64,000 bases of DNA, from assembly GCA_963210315.1 (NCBI GenBank), contig OY723296.1, positions 1,984,001-2,048,000 on the forward strand, read 5' to 3'. This stretch comes from Rhynchopus euleeides. Lineage: Eukaryota; Euglenozoa; Diplonemea; Diplonemida; Diplonemidae. The notes under the pieces were generated by a model. It saw only the letters and a list, made by a program, of their open reading frames with translations. It did no database searches and had not been told where the DNA came from. How positions within the stretch are numbered: the first letter of the stretch is position 1; each line of letters begins with the position of its first letter. The position numbers were made by a program, and so were the translations under genes. Of the stretch, positions 39,477 through 49,324 are shown one piece after another.

Positions 39477-41840
39477 ATGAATCAACATGTGAGGTCTTGC
39501 GACGCGGGGTCGTCTGCCGCTTTCTACAAGACGGTTGCCGCTGCGTGGGCAGGCAAGCCCGGGGCCGACGCGCGCCTCACCGACGCAGCGGCGCACCTCG
39601 CCCTCCCCGACAGCTTCGTCTGGCAGGACTCCCCCGCCTCTGTCCTGAGCCTCAGCAGCGCGAAGGTCGGCAGCTTCCTCGATGCATTCTTCAGGGCCTC
39701 CACGGGGCGCCCCACGGAGGACCCCGGCGTGCTGGCGAAGCAGCTGCTCAACATCTTCAACATGCGCAAGCAGCAGCTGCGCACAGCCTCCGCGGAATCG
39801 CCCGAATCGGCAGCGGCCAGCGTGGCGAGGCACACGCGCGCCATCTCCTCAGCGGTGACGCGCAGCTACGGCGAAGCCCTGCAGGGGCGGCAGTCGCCCC
39901 TCGCCGTGCGCTACATCACAGAGCAGCTCCGCATGCTGCGCACCAGCCTCGGAGGGACCCACGAGGGACAGGCGGGCCACCCCCACGGCGACGACGCCTC
40001 CGACGACAGCAGCTGCGGCAGCGGGCCCACCCTGGACACGCCGTTCCTCCTGCGCGCCATGCTCTACCCCCACGACGCGGTGCTGCTGGTGGCTGCCCTG
40101 CTGCTGGGGGGTGTGGCCAGGCGGGGCTGCGCTGCCGGCGGGGCTGTGGAGCAGGGCGGGGAGGAGGAGGAGGGGGACATCGGGCCCCCGGAGGATGTGA
40201 AGGCGCTGTGGCGGTCCGGGTCGGAGGTGCTGCCGGCGGAGGGGTCGGAGGCGCGGGTCGCGGTGCGGCAGTCGCACCTCACGGCGCTGCAGTCGCTGGG
40301 GCTCGTCCACACCTCGGCAAGCGAGGCTGCCGCAGCCGCCGGCGCGCCGGCGGGGGCGAGGTTCGCAGTGGGGTCCTGCTTCAACCCGATGCACCCCGTG
40401 ACTCCGACAAGCTGGACCTTCTTCAGCAGCCAGTCCCTCGCGGGACCCGCCCTGGCAGGGCTGCGGACCTACCTGTGTGCAGACTGCCCCCCGCAGAGCG
40501 TCGACAGCATGCTGGAGGCAGCGCTGGGGGCGAAGGTGGTGGACCTGAAGTACGATGGGGAGAGGCTGCTGCTGCACCGCACGACGCAGGCCGCGGGGGA
40601 CGGGAGGAGGCAGTACGCTTATAAATTCTTCAGCAGGAACATGTTTGAGGTGCCATCACGCAAGGTGCCCGACGCGATGGTTGCGGCCTTGGATGAGGTC
40701 CTCTCTCCCGACGTCGACGAGGTTGTGCTGGACGCCGAGATCCTCTCAAAACACACACGCGGGTCGCGCAGCCACCTCCCAGTTGCTGTGACTTTCGAAT
40801 CCCCCGCCCTGTTCGTCTTCGATGTGCTGCAGCTCAACGGCTACTCGCTGCTCGCCGCACCTCTGGTGCTGCGGCGTGCCCTGCTGCGGTGCCTGGTGCT
40901 GCCCGACCCCCGCAGGCATGCTGTGGAGGTCGCAGGCAGCGCAGTGCTGGGGTGCACCGCATGCATCGGCGCCGCACCCCCCCCTGCCCTGCACCGCCTC
41001 AAGCAGGGCGTGGACTATATGGTGCGCAGGCAGATAGAGGGCGTGGTGGTGAAGCCGCTGCTGTCGCCCTACATGCTGGGCAACAAGGGCCTGTGGAAGA
41101 AGGTGAAGCGCAACTACCTCGACCTGCCGGATTGCCCGGTGGGGGCGACCACTCCGCATGAGAAGTTGGACAAGGCGCTTGACAGGCGCGCCATCGCGGC
41201 GCTGGCATGCAACTGCGAGAAGTGCAACGCGATCCGCCTCCTCGAGTCGTCGCTTGACGCGCTGCTGCAGAAGCCTGCCGACCTCGGTACGCCCCGCCCT
41301 GCGCCCGACGCAGGCAAGAAGCGGAAGAGGCGTGACCCGCAGCAGGAGGCGCTGGCTGAGTCTGTCGACCTCTGCATCATCGCGGCGAAGCCGCCAGCAA
41401 AGGCGGGCGGGGTGCCGGAGCAGCTCATCCTGGGCACCTTCGCACAGGCGCCTGGCGACGAGTCTAGCCCGGAGGGAGGCGGCGCCCCGAAGCTGGTGGC
41501 TGCGGCGGAGCTGTGTGCCCCCTACCCCGCCGCCCTGGCGCAGGATCTGGCGCGACTGTTCCTCAAGGCGAAGCCCAAGCTGGGCGGCGGGCTGCCGCGC
41601 TGCCTGTCCCTCCCGCCGGCCATCGCGACGGCGCGTGTGGGGTCGTACGTCTACCTCAGGGCGCTGGAGGCGGACAGCTGCTTCGTGCTGCAGGTCAACG
41701 GCCCAGGGCTGGGGCTGGAGGGGGGCCCCCTGCCCCGTGTGGCTGTGGAGCGGCTTCGGCCCGACAAGGCAGCCTTCTCCTCGCTGACCACACTGAAGGA
41801 GATGCGGCAGCTGCGCGACATGCAGCAGAAGAGGCGGTGA
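39477..41840 (+). CDS. ATP-dependent DNA ligase (LIG1/LIG3-like core, no BRCT)
   Basis: 787 residues. It seals nicks through a lysine-AMP intermediate. The nucleotidyltransferase motifs are in order: motif I KYDGER (Lys ~358), FFSRN (~385), VVLDAEIL (~417), ALFVFDVLQLNG (~444), IEGVVVK (~520) and LWKKVKRNYL (~539). The C-terminal part (LCIIAA..., LILGTFAQ, ~650 onward) fits the OB-fold. The ~350-residue N-terminal region matches the DNA-binding domain by position and includes an acidic low-complexity insert (~165-240). A Cys cluster CNCEKC (~578) and a basic KKRKRR (~614, possible nuclear signal) interrupt the segment between motif V and the OB domain. No BRCT is visible, which argues against LIG4. 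A start at the first ATG is reasonable but unproven. The exact paralogue is unresolved. Confidence 0.88.
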   Translation: MNQHVRSCDAGSSAAFYKTVAAAWAGKPGADARLTDAAAHLALPDSFVWQDSPASVLSLSSAKVGSFLDAFFRASTGRPTEDPGVLAKQLLNIFNMRKQQLRTASAESPESAAASVARHTRAISSAVTRSYGEALQGRQSPLAVRYITEQLRMLRTSLGGTHEGQAGHPHGDDASDDSSCGSGPTLDTPFLLRAMLYPHDAVLLVAALLLGGVARRGCAAGGAVEQGGEEEEGDIGPPEDVKALWRSGSEVLPAEGSEARVAVRQSHLTALQSLGLVHTSASEAAAAAGAPAGARFAVGSCFNPMHPVTPTSWTFFSSQSLAGPALAGLRTYLCADCPPQSVDSMLEAALGAKVVDLKYDGERLLLHRTTQAAGDGRRQYAYKFFSRNMFEVPSRKVPDAMVAALDEVLSPDVDEVVLDAEILSKHTRGSRSHLPVAVTFESPALFVFDVLQLNGYSLLAAPLVLRRALLRCLVLPDPRRHAVEVAGSAVLGCTACIGAAPPPALHRLKQGVDYMVRRQIEGVVVKPLLSPYMLGNKGLWKKVKRNYLDLPDCPVGATTPHEKLDKALDRRAIAALACNCEKCNAIRLLESSLDALLQKPADLGTPRPAPDAGKKRKRRDPQQEALAESVDLCIIAAKPPAKAGGVPEQLILGTFAQAPGDESSPEGGGAPKLVAAAELCAPYPAALAQDLARLFLKAKPKLGGGLPRCLSLPPAIATARVGSYVYLRALEADSCFVLQVNGPGLGLEGGPLPRVAVERLRPDKAAFSSLTTLKEMRQLRDMQQKRR

Positions 41841-43089
41841 GGAGGGGCGTGTGGTGTGGGGGGGATGGCCATGTGGTCTCGCTTCTGTGCAAGGGAACAG
41901 GGTTTCTGGCATCCAGTGTTCTTGCAGGGCGTGGTGGTGACTGGTGATTCCGTCATCTTATCAAGTGGCAGGCAAGCTCTGGAGGGCACGACAAGACATC
42001 TCACATCTCATAGCCTGTGTAGATGCAGTGGATTCCATTGGAATTGTCCACCGCAAGATCCCAGGCAATGCAGCTGAGTGTTGATGAGCATTCATGGGAA
42101 ATGGAAACAAGAAATTATTTTAGACACACGCGGATGTGAATGAAAAGGCGTCTCTTGCCAAGACTCAGAAGGGATGCAGAGGGGGGGTGTCAAAGCGTCA
42201 AATCGTACAACGCAAACCCAAGTGAGAGAGAGAGAGAGAGCGTCATCTTTGGCTGGGCAGGCGTGAGAGACTCTGCCGTGTGACGGCAAGCACCTACCAC
42301 TACCACTATCTTTGCATTTCTGCCTGGCAAGGTATCCTTGTTGGGAGAGAACCCCCCGTCACAGAAAGAGTTTCACCCCACACCGAAGCTGAAGAAAGGT
42401 TTTCAAAAGAAAGCTATCGCCCTGTGTTTGCTGTATTTCCTGGTTCGGTGGGGCAGGCTCGCCTGTCCCCACTTTCCTGCAGCACCCGAGCGGAGGCTCC
42501 CGTCACAAAGAAACCCTCGCGCACACGGTGGTGGTCAGTGGCCAGCACAAGTCTCCCTGTCACATGTCACATGACATGATCATTGTGTCGTACGACCACT
42601 GAAATAATGACATGCTATCCCATGACATGCCAAGCCCTGATCCACCACGCCGTGCTTGTCATCGTGCCACCCACCCCCACCCCCACCCCCGCCCCATGGT
42701 GCCCATTTGTTCGTCTGTTAGGGGAAAGACACGCAGCTCACACACAGCTGCCACAGACCCCTGGCGCAAGTGCCTGGCATGCCTAGGGGGCAACCGCCCC
42801 CAGGCAGGCGCAGGCCGTGCCCGGGGGGCCTGCCAGCAGAGGTAGAACTTGTTATTGTTAATGTCCAGGCTTGAGGTAGAATATGAGATTGGGGGGGATG
42901 GGGGTAACGAGCCCGGGTTCGCCCCCACAAGGCTTTGCTCAAGGACAGACTGCGAAGTGACCCTCTCCCCTCCTCCTCCACCTCCCCCCGCCCCCGTTCC
43001 CCGGAAGATGGCAAGGTTGCCGTGCCGTGTTGTGTGCTGTGGTTGCGCCACCCACCCAGGTGACAGGCAAGCACTTCGGGAAAACCACG
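41841..43089. other. Intergenic, no gene seen
   Basis: 1.25 kb between the ligase and the first WD40 gene. It includes a (GA)n run near 42225 and (CCCCCA)n near 42670. No recognisable gene. Confidence 0.45.
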
Positions 43090-44250
43090 ATGGACGTAAG
43101 TGTGGTGCACATGGATACCGGGCGGAGCTGTGTCGTCGGTGTTTCTGACAGCGACACCGTGACCGACCTCAAGGTGGGGGCGCTGCAGGCGATATTTTCA
43201 GGTTCTATCGACGCAGGCCGCGAGGCTTCAGGGGTGGCGGCACGCATCGAAGGGTGTGACGAGGACCTGGACGACGAGCAGCGCGTTGCCGACACACCCC
43301 TGGAGGGCGGGGGCGGCGTGCAGCTGGTGCGCCGTTGGGTGGAGGTGCTCTCCCCTGCGACCTACGCCACCGACGGCTCCGCGAAGACGCAGCACATCGC
43401 GCTGTCGAGGTGTGGCAGGCTGTGCGCCCTCTGCAGCACCGAAGGCCATGTCCAGGTGTTCGCCACCACCACCGCGACAATGCTGTCCAGCGTCATGCAC
43501 GGCACCGCTGAGCTCTATTGCAGCGCCTTCTCGTGGTGCGGCACGTGGCTGGCCACATGTTCTGATGACAACACCATCTGCGTGTGGCACACATCGACAT
43601 GGGAGCAGGTGTGCATGCTGGAGGGGCACGCCACCTCGGTGTGGAGCGCCGCGTGGACTGGGTGCGGGGCCTTGCTCTCTGGAGACCGGTCTGGGGACCT
43701 CCGGGTGTGGGACCTGGACACACAGACCTCCAGGCAGCTGGGCGAAGGGCGGCAGCGCCACACCAAATATGTGTACGGCATAGAGGTGTCGGACACGAGG
43801 ATCTTCACCGCGTCGGAGGACTCCACCATCATCGTGTGGGACGCCGCCACCTATGCCCACATTGGCACCATCACCGGGGAGGGTGGCCTGCACCACATCG
43901 CCCTGACAGACGACGGGAAGCAGCTGGTGTCGTGTTCTGACAGGAATGTCTGGCATGTGTGGTGTACGACCTCCCTCCAGTGCATCCGGACAAACCCCAT
44001 GGAGCACATGCCATACCTGATTGCTGTGTCCCAGCCAGGCGACGTGGTGGCAGCGTCCTCCATGGACATGGCGGAGCTGTGGCGACTCAGCACGGGCGAG
44101 CCCCTGGGGGTGGTTCCAACGATTGGCGAGGGTGTTGCCCTCAGCCCCTGTGGGAGGTGGCTGTTCACGCCTTCTGTTGGGCATGTTTCTGTGCGTGCCG
44201 TGCGTGATGTGACTCGTGATTACAGCACAGTGGTGCCTACCCTCGACTAG
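43090..44250 (+). CDS. Ubiquitin-like domain plus WD40-repeat protein, paralogue 1
   Basis: 386 residues from the ATG at 43090. I chose this start because the paralogue at 44882 begins with the same MDVxVxHxxTG sequence, while residues upstream differ. Residues 1-80 look like a beta-grasp ubiquitin-like fold (TVTDLKVGALQAIF helix, then LDDEQRVADTPLEGGG...VQLV). No C-terminal GlyGly is exposed because the chain runs on into about seven WD40 units (SAFSWCGTWLATCSDDNTICVW, LSGDRSGDLRVWDL, FTASEDSTIIVWD). It is probably a scaffold; function is unknown. It forms a tandem pair with the next gene 632 bp downstream, in the same orientation. Confidence 0.82.
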   Translation: MDVSVVHMDTGRSCVVGVSDSDTVTDLKVGALQAIFSGSIDAGREASGVAARIEGCDEDLDDEQRVADTPLEGGGGVQLVRRWVEVLSPATYATDGSAKTQHIALSRCGRLCALCSTEGHVQVFATTTATMLSSVMHGTAELYCSAFSWCGTWLATCSDDNTICVWHTSTWEQVCMLEGHATSVWSAAWTGCGALLSGDRSGDLRVWDLDTQTSRQLGEGRQRHTKYVYGIEVSDTRIFTASEDSTIIVWDAATYAHIGTITGEGGLHHIALTDDGKQLVSCSDRNVWHVWCTTSLQCIRTNPMEHMPYLIAVSQPGDVVAASSMDMAELWRLSTGEPLGVVPTIGEGVALSPCGRWLFTPSVGHVSVRAVRDVTRDYSTVVPTLD

Positions 44251-44881
44251 GGCAGTGATTCGAGCGACCGGATGAAACGTTCGCAGATATCGGCGATTTC
44301 AACCAAGTAGCCTGATGCTTTGATGTGGGTGGAACACATGTGAATACAGCATAGCCGGCACAGAAAGGTTCAGAACCAAAGGCCCTGCTCTCTAGCAAAA
44401 AGCAGGTTGTTGCTGGCAGTACGCATATGTTCACAACCCACACAGGCATATCGAGCTCCAGTTTTATTGCCCTGTTTTATTTAACTTCACGCCCTTTTTG
44501 CTGTGCACTATCGTTGTAGTGTTATCCCACGTCGTCTGGGCTTTCCCTCCGTTGTGTGTTTACCGTTCTTTGCACCAGCTGCTTCCTTGCCTCGCAACAC
44601 AGCACCACCTAGCCCTGCTCGGTCTGGAGGCAGGTGCGGTGCATCTGAGGGGGAAGAGGGGCTGTGCTCTCTGCAGCCCCGCCCTCCCTCACGAAGCCCC
44701 CCTCTTCTGCTATACCGCATTGCTGCCACACGCACCCTGCTGAGACATGGAGGGCAGTGCTGTCATGGTTATTATTAGCTGTCTTTGATCCCTCTCTGTC
44801 CACCGTCAGGCAACCGCCATACCCTCCAGGACGACTTTGTACTTTGTTTCCGCGTACAAGGCGAAAAGCGCAATCGAAACC
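44251..44881. other. Intergenic spacer between the WD40 paralogues
   Basis: About 630 bp, no gene seen. It must hold the 3' end of one gene and the promoter of the next; no specific element is identified. Confidence 0.45.
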
Positions 44882-46009
44882 ATGGATGTGTGTGTTCATC
44901 ATACTGGGACCGGGCACAGCTGTATCGTCGGTGTTCCGGAAGGCGGGACCGTGGTCGAGCTGAAGGCCATCGCGCTGGACGAGATGTTTGCAGATTCTAT
45001 CAACTCAGCCCGTGGTGAGGCTGCTTACGTGGCAGCACACATCGAAGGGTGTGAGGAGGAGCTGGACGATGCACACCTCATTGCCGACACGGGTCTGGAG
45101 GACGGGGGTGCTGTCCAGCTCGTCCCGCGCTGGCCAACAGTTGAGGCACCCGCAGTCTACTCATCTGCGCGTGGCAGCTTCAGCAACTGCATCACACTGT
45201 CAAGGTGTGGGACACAGTGTGCAGTGGGTTACGACAACAGGATCACTGTGTTCGACACCAGCACTGCTGCTGTGGTGGCGGACTTAACGCACGGGAAGAA
45301 GACGATACTTTGCACTGCGTTCTCGGTCTGCGGGGCGTGGTTGGCAACGTGCTCTCGTGACGGCACCAGCTGCGTGTGGCTGACATCAACGTGGAAGCAG
45401 GTCTGCAGACTGCACCACAACAGTGCCTGGGTATGGAGTGCAGCGTGGTCACACTGCGGACGTCTGGTGTCTGGAGACGAGAAGGGCATCCTGCGTGTGT
45501 GGGACTTGAAGGGCACACCGAGCGCCACAGTGCTGGAGGGTCACAGCCGTCCTGTTCGAGGCATTGCTGTGTCGGGCACGAGAATCTTCAGCGGGGCAGA
45601 GGACAAGAGCATCCGTGTGTGGGACCTCGGCACCCTCACACACACACGCACCCTGGATGACCATTACAGGCGAGTGATCGGCATCGCCCTCACCAAGGAC
45701 GAGCAGCTCCTGGTGTCGTGCTGTGAGGCCATGTCTCTGAAGGTGTGGTGCACAACCTCCCTCAGCTGCCTGCGGACGATCCAAGTGGATGACGACCCCT
45801 TCTCACTCGCTGTGTCACAGCCAGGTGATGTTGCTGCAGTGGATACTCTGAACACCACCACGCTGTACCGCCTCAGCACAGGTGAGTGCCTGGGGAAGCT
45901 GGACACACAGGGTTTTGGCGTTGCACTCAGCCTCTGCGGGAGGTGGGTCTTCACGCCAACGAACGACAATTCTGTCTCTGTGTGTGCCTTGTCTTCCGTT
46001 TCACCCTGA
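44882..46009 (+). CDS. Ubiquitin-like domain plus WD40-repeat protein, paralogue 2
   Basis: 375 residues from the ATG at 44882. It has the same architecture and order as the 43090 gene: N-terminal beta-grasp-like domain (TVVELKAIALDEMF; LDDAHLIADTGLEDGGAVQLV), then about seven WD40 units (CTAFSVCGAWLATCSRDGTSCVW, VSGDEKGILRVWDL, FSGAEDKSIRVWDL). Collinear similarity along the entire length shows a tandem duplication. The loops and last blades have diverged most. Likely a protein-interaction scaffold; no partner can be named. Confidence 0.82.
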   Translation: MDVCVHHTGTGHSCIVGVPEGGTVVELKAIALDEMFADSINSARGEAAYVAAHIEGCEEELDDAHLIADTGLEDGGAVQLVPRWPTVEAPAVYSSARGSFSNCITLSRCGTQCAVGYDNRITVFDTSTAAVVADLTHGKKTILCTAFSVCGAWLATCSRDGTSCVWLTSTWKQVCRLHHNSAWVWSAAWSHCGRLVSGDEKGILRVWDLKGTPSATVLEGHSRPVRGIAVSGTRIFSGAEDKSIRVWDLGTLTHTRTLDDHYRRVIGIALTKDEQLLVSCCEAMSLKVWCTTSLSCLRTIQVDDDPFSLAVSQPGDVAAVDTLNTTTLYRLSTGECLGKLDTQGFGVALSLCGRWVFTPTNDNSVSVCALSSVSP

Positions 46010-47118
46010 GTGCAGTGCCTCAGAACCCTGCCCCCTGCCTTGCATGATTGTCTGTTATTACGACACTCTGCCTGCCTGCGGCAGTTGCCCACTCCCACCA
46101 GTGACCAGAACCTGAAAACACAGGAATCATTGTCGAAAATGCGAGGGGGAGGATCTTGCGAGACGGCCCCCAGAGCAGAGCCAATGCTACACGGCCCTTC
46201 AGGTCATTCAAATCTCTCCCAACCCGTGTCAGAAACCCAGGCAGATCTCCACACACACCCCGCACACTGTATCGACACCTAGCCTCTGACAGCGTGTGTT
46301 GTGCCTCCTTATGAATACTCAAGATGAGACTATCCATCTTACTCGGTGGTGCTACCATGAGGTGCACCGTGGCCTTGCAGGGAGGGGGGCGAGTGGGGGT
46401 ATAAATGGGGTGGTGAGGGTGTGATGCGAAAGAGAGAGGCGGGGGGTATGCCCCCGTGCCTCAGGCATGAAAGCTGTTATGCGATGTCGTGGGCAGGGCT
46501 CTTGCGAATCGCCCCTGGGACCCAGGGGCGGGGTGGTTTGGGTCCCGCTGCCTGCGTCTTCCCTGTGTGCTGGTTGCTGTCCAGCTGTCCCCCAGCATTC
46601 CCTCCGTGAGGAAAAAGGAAGAGTGAGGAAGGCAGCCCTCCGTAAGGCATAGAGGCGACTGCAAAATCGAAGAGCTCACCCGGCCCCGTACACCCTGCCC
46701 CTGGGGGCCGCCATGGAAGTGTGTTGGCACACTCCTGACTTTGTTGGGCGCGCACCACACCGCACACCTTCCTTTTTTGGCTTTTCGTAAACCTGTGCCG
46801 AGACACATCACCGCGTTTGAAAGCTTGACCCCCTGCTCCTCGCGTAGTCCTCACCAACACACAACACGGAAGCTACACAAATGAAATGTGGACGGCGCTG
46901 CGCATGTGCAGCACAAAATTCCCAGCACCAGAGAACGAGGGCCACGGGCTGCGCGTTCTACCAAACAAAAGTAGCAACTAACATAGTTGCCTCCCCAACA
47001 CCCCCACCAAACCACAAACAAACAGGAGTTGTTGCGCCCCCAACGGGGCGGGGCTGCTGCATATTTACACAAGGCACACCTCTCCCTGCCCCTGCCCCCC
47101 GCCGCCACCACCACCACG
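46010..47118. other. Intergenic, no gene seen
   Basis: 1.1 kb. A TATA-like GTATAAATGGG occurs near 46398 but is too far from the next ATG to assign. The last 130 bp before the glycosyltransferase start are C-rich. Confidence 0.4.
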
Positions 47119-48729
47119 ATGCTGCTGTGGACCCGAGGCCTGCTGACCGTCTCCTGCCTGACGGCACTCCTCGTCGCCGGTGGCCGCAGCGGCCTGCAGC
47201 TCCCGAGCATCACACTGCTGGGCAGCAACAGGGCCACCCCCCACGACGCCCTGCTGCTGGACGCACTGGATGTGGATGCAGACATCGACTCCTCCTCAGA
47301 CGAGGACCCAGGCCTGCCCAGCCACAGGGGGGCCCTGCCTGACGCCTCTGCAGGGCTGACGCACGCTGCCACCCCTCCAGACCGCAGCGACGCACGCCAC
47401 CCGACACCTCTGTCGACACCGCCGACGCCATTCCCCCGCGTCGCTGCCGCCCCGCTTGCGGGGCCCCTCGTGTCGGAGGCCAAGACCCTGGCCCGCACGG
47501 TGTCCACCGTTTCCCACATGTGCGTCCTGCCCACAGGGGAGGAGGTGCTGCTAGGGGGCCAGGAGGGCAGCACCCTGCTGCACCGCCCCCCGGAGTGTCG
47601 GGACACATTCCCCTACCGGCATCGGGTGGTGGTGCCGGGGTCTCTGGGGGAAGTGGTGTACCACAGGGATGTGACGTACTGGACCGGGATCGACTTGGAG
47701 GGGATTGTCAACCTGTCGCACTTCTACCGCTGCACGGTGATGCCGCTGTATGCCGTGTGGCTGGATATGATTGGCCTGCAGCGGCACGTCGTGATGAGCG
47801 CATCTGTGACGACGCGGGGGTGGGCAAACCCCCTCGCAGACCTGCTGACGCCGGACGGGCACCCGATGCATCTCTTCAAGCCCAACGTCACCACCTGTTT
47901 CCGCGAGGCGTATTACGGCTACCCGGTGCTGGGGTGGCCCGAAGTGAACCTGCACCTCTTTGCCCTGCCGCAGGGCTACAAACACTTCGAGCTGTTCAGG
48001 CGGAGGGTGCTGTCCCGGTGGGGCCATCCCGAGGCTGCCATCGCGTCGCTCCGCCCCCTGCCCCTGGTGGTGCTCAACGTGCGGAAGAAGGTGGGCGGCA
48101 GCGGGTTTGGGCGGAATCTGACAAACGCCAACGAGTTGAAGGCCTTTCTGGCGTCGGAGTTTGCAGGGCGGGTTGAGCCTGTGGTGCTGGCCTTCGAGGA
48201 CTACCCGCTGCAGCGCCAGGTGGAGCTGGTGCAGGAGACGAGCGTCATGATCGGGCCGCACGGGGGTGGGCTGGGGTGGGCCCTGGCGATGCGCCCCGGC
48301 ACCGTGCTGGTGGAGCTGTTCCCCTACGGCGCGCCCTACGACCTGGGGGTGAACCTCAACCCCAACGACTCGCACATCATCGTGCAGAACACGTTCTCCT
48401 ATGTGACGCGCCGTCTGAACGTGACCTACGTGCGGTGGGTGTCCCCCCCGAAGTACTCCCCCGACATCCCGCCCAGCGAGTGGATGGGGCGCCCCTTCGG
48501 GCATTGGTGCAAGCCGAAGCGCAGGTCGAAGTACCGGTGGCGGTGCCGCAACGTCGTTCCGCCGAACGCCACGGCGGCGGGGATCGTCGGCATCGCGCTG
48601 GAAAAGCTGGGCAGGTTCGACGGGGCAATGTCCGTCGGGCTGGGCATTAACGCAGAGGACGAGAGGCTCGCCTATGCGGCTGAGGTGTTCGCGCCAAAGA
48701 GCCGCCGTGGGCGGAGGAACAGGCGGTGA
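47119..48729 (+). CDS. GT61-family (DUF563) glycosyltransferase, signal-anchored
   Basis: 536 residues from the ATG at 47119. Earlier in-frame codons give low-complexity sequence, whereas this start gives a signal peptide or signal anchor (MLLWTRGLLTVSCLTALLVAG). An acidic, Pro/Thr-rich stem (~35-140) is followed by a catalytic domain from ~190 with HFYRCTVMPLYAVW, VLNVRKK, and the family's diagnostic HGGGLGWALAMRPGT (~380-394) followed by VLVELFPYG. GT61 enzymes are ER/Golgi transferases that use UDP-sugars, such as xylosyl or GlcNAc transferases on proteins or polysaccharides. Sugar donor and acceptor cannot be inferred. Two NxT/S sequons are present. No intron is seen. Confidence 0.85.
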   Translation: MLLWTRGLLTVSCLTALLVAGGRSGLQLPSITLLGSNRATPHDALLLDALDVDADIDSSSDEDPGLPSHRGALPDASAGLTHAATPPDRSDARHPTPLSTPPTPFPRVAAAPLAGPLVSEAKTLARTVSTVSHMCVLPTGEEVLLGGQEGSTLLHRPPECRDTFPYRHRVVVPGSLGEVVYHRDVTYWTGIDLEGIVNLSHFYRCTVMPLYAVWLDMIGLQRHVVMSASVTTRGWANPLADLLTPDGHPMHLFKPNVTTCFREAYYGYPVLGWPEVNLHLFALPQGYKHFELFRRRVLSRWGHPEAAIASLRPLPLVVLNVRKKVGGSGFGRNLTNANELKAFLASEFAGRVEPVVLAFEDYPLQRQVELVQETSVMIGPHGGGLGWALAMRPGTVLVELFPYGAPYDLGVNLNPNDSHIIVQNTFSYVTRRLNVTYVRWVSPPKYSPDIPPSEWMGRPFGHWCKPKRRSKYRWRCRNVVPPNATAAGIVGIALEKLGRFDGAMSVGLGINAEDERLAYAAEVFAPKSRRGRRNRR

Positions 48730-49324
48730 AGGAAGAGGAGCAGGGCGAATGCCTTAACGGGGAGGGTGCAAGTTGTGGTCATACATGTGTGGATTGCCCC
48801 TTTTTGATTCTTCTGTAACCTGCAAATGCCTGATTATACACACGCACGGACCTAGCTTTTGTGATGCCAGTGTGCGGTTGTGGCCCTGCTCCGTGCACCA
48901 CAGCAGGCCAGGCGTGCTTCTGAGCTCATCTCATAACCAGCGAGCTGCTGCAGGTTCCCCCCGGTGGCCGGCTGAGGTTAATCGCAGCAAGTCGGTACCC
49001 CCCGCGGTCGGTGCCACCCCGCTACCCGCGGCATGCAAACAGCAAGCAGCCTCCCCTCCCTCCTCCCCCTCCCTCACCCTCACCCCTTCCTCGGAGTGGC
49101 CTCCGTCTTGCTCTGACCAGCATGTTCGCTGCTCATCTTTGCAGCGTACGCACAACAGACTCGTGGCAGCGTTCGTATTCATGCATGCACCTCAGATCGT
49201 TCGTACAATCAAGGGAGAAGGGTTTATGTTTTTTATCCATCCACTACACCACCCACTCCAGTTGTCGGTACAGTAAGAGCAGAAGACAGTTATCTTACAG
49301 CTCTGAGAAGAACTTGGGGGGAAC
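48730..49324. other. Intergenic, no gene seen
   Basis: 595 bp. CTTACAG at about 49294-49300 could be a 3' splice site of a leader intron just before the next gene, but no donor is evident. Confidence 0.4.

Noticed and set aside
42900..42945. Possible tRNA T-arm (GGGTTCGCCCCC)
   Set aside because: No acceptor or anticodon stem can be formed around it.
43027..43089. Upstream start for the first WD40 gene (43027) and likewise 44837 for the second
   Set aside because: The two paralogues align only from MDVxV onward; the upstream residues are unrelated.
46987..47118. Upstream start of the glycosyltransferase at 46987
   Set aside because: The extension is low-complexity and would bury the signal anchor that begins at 47119.
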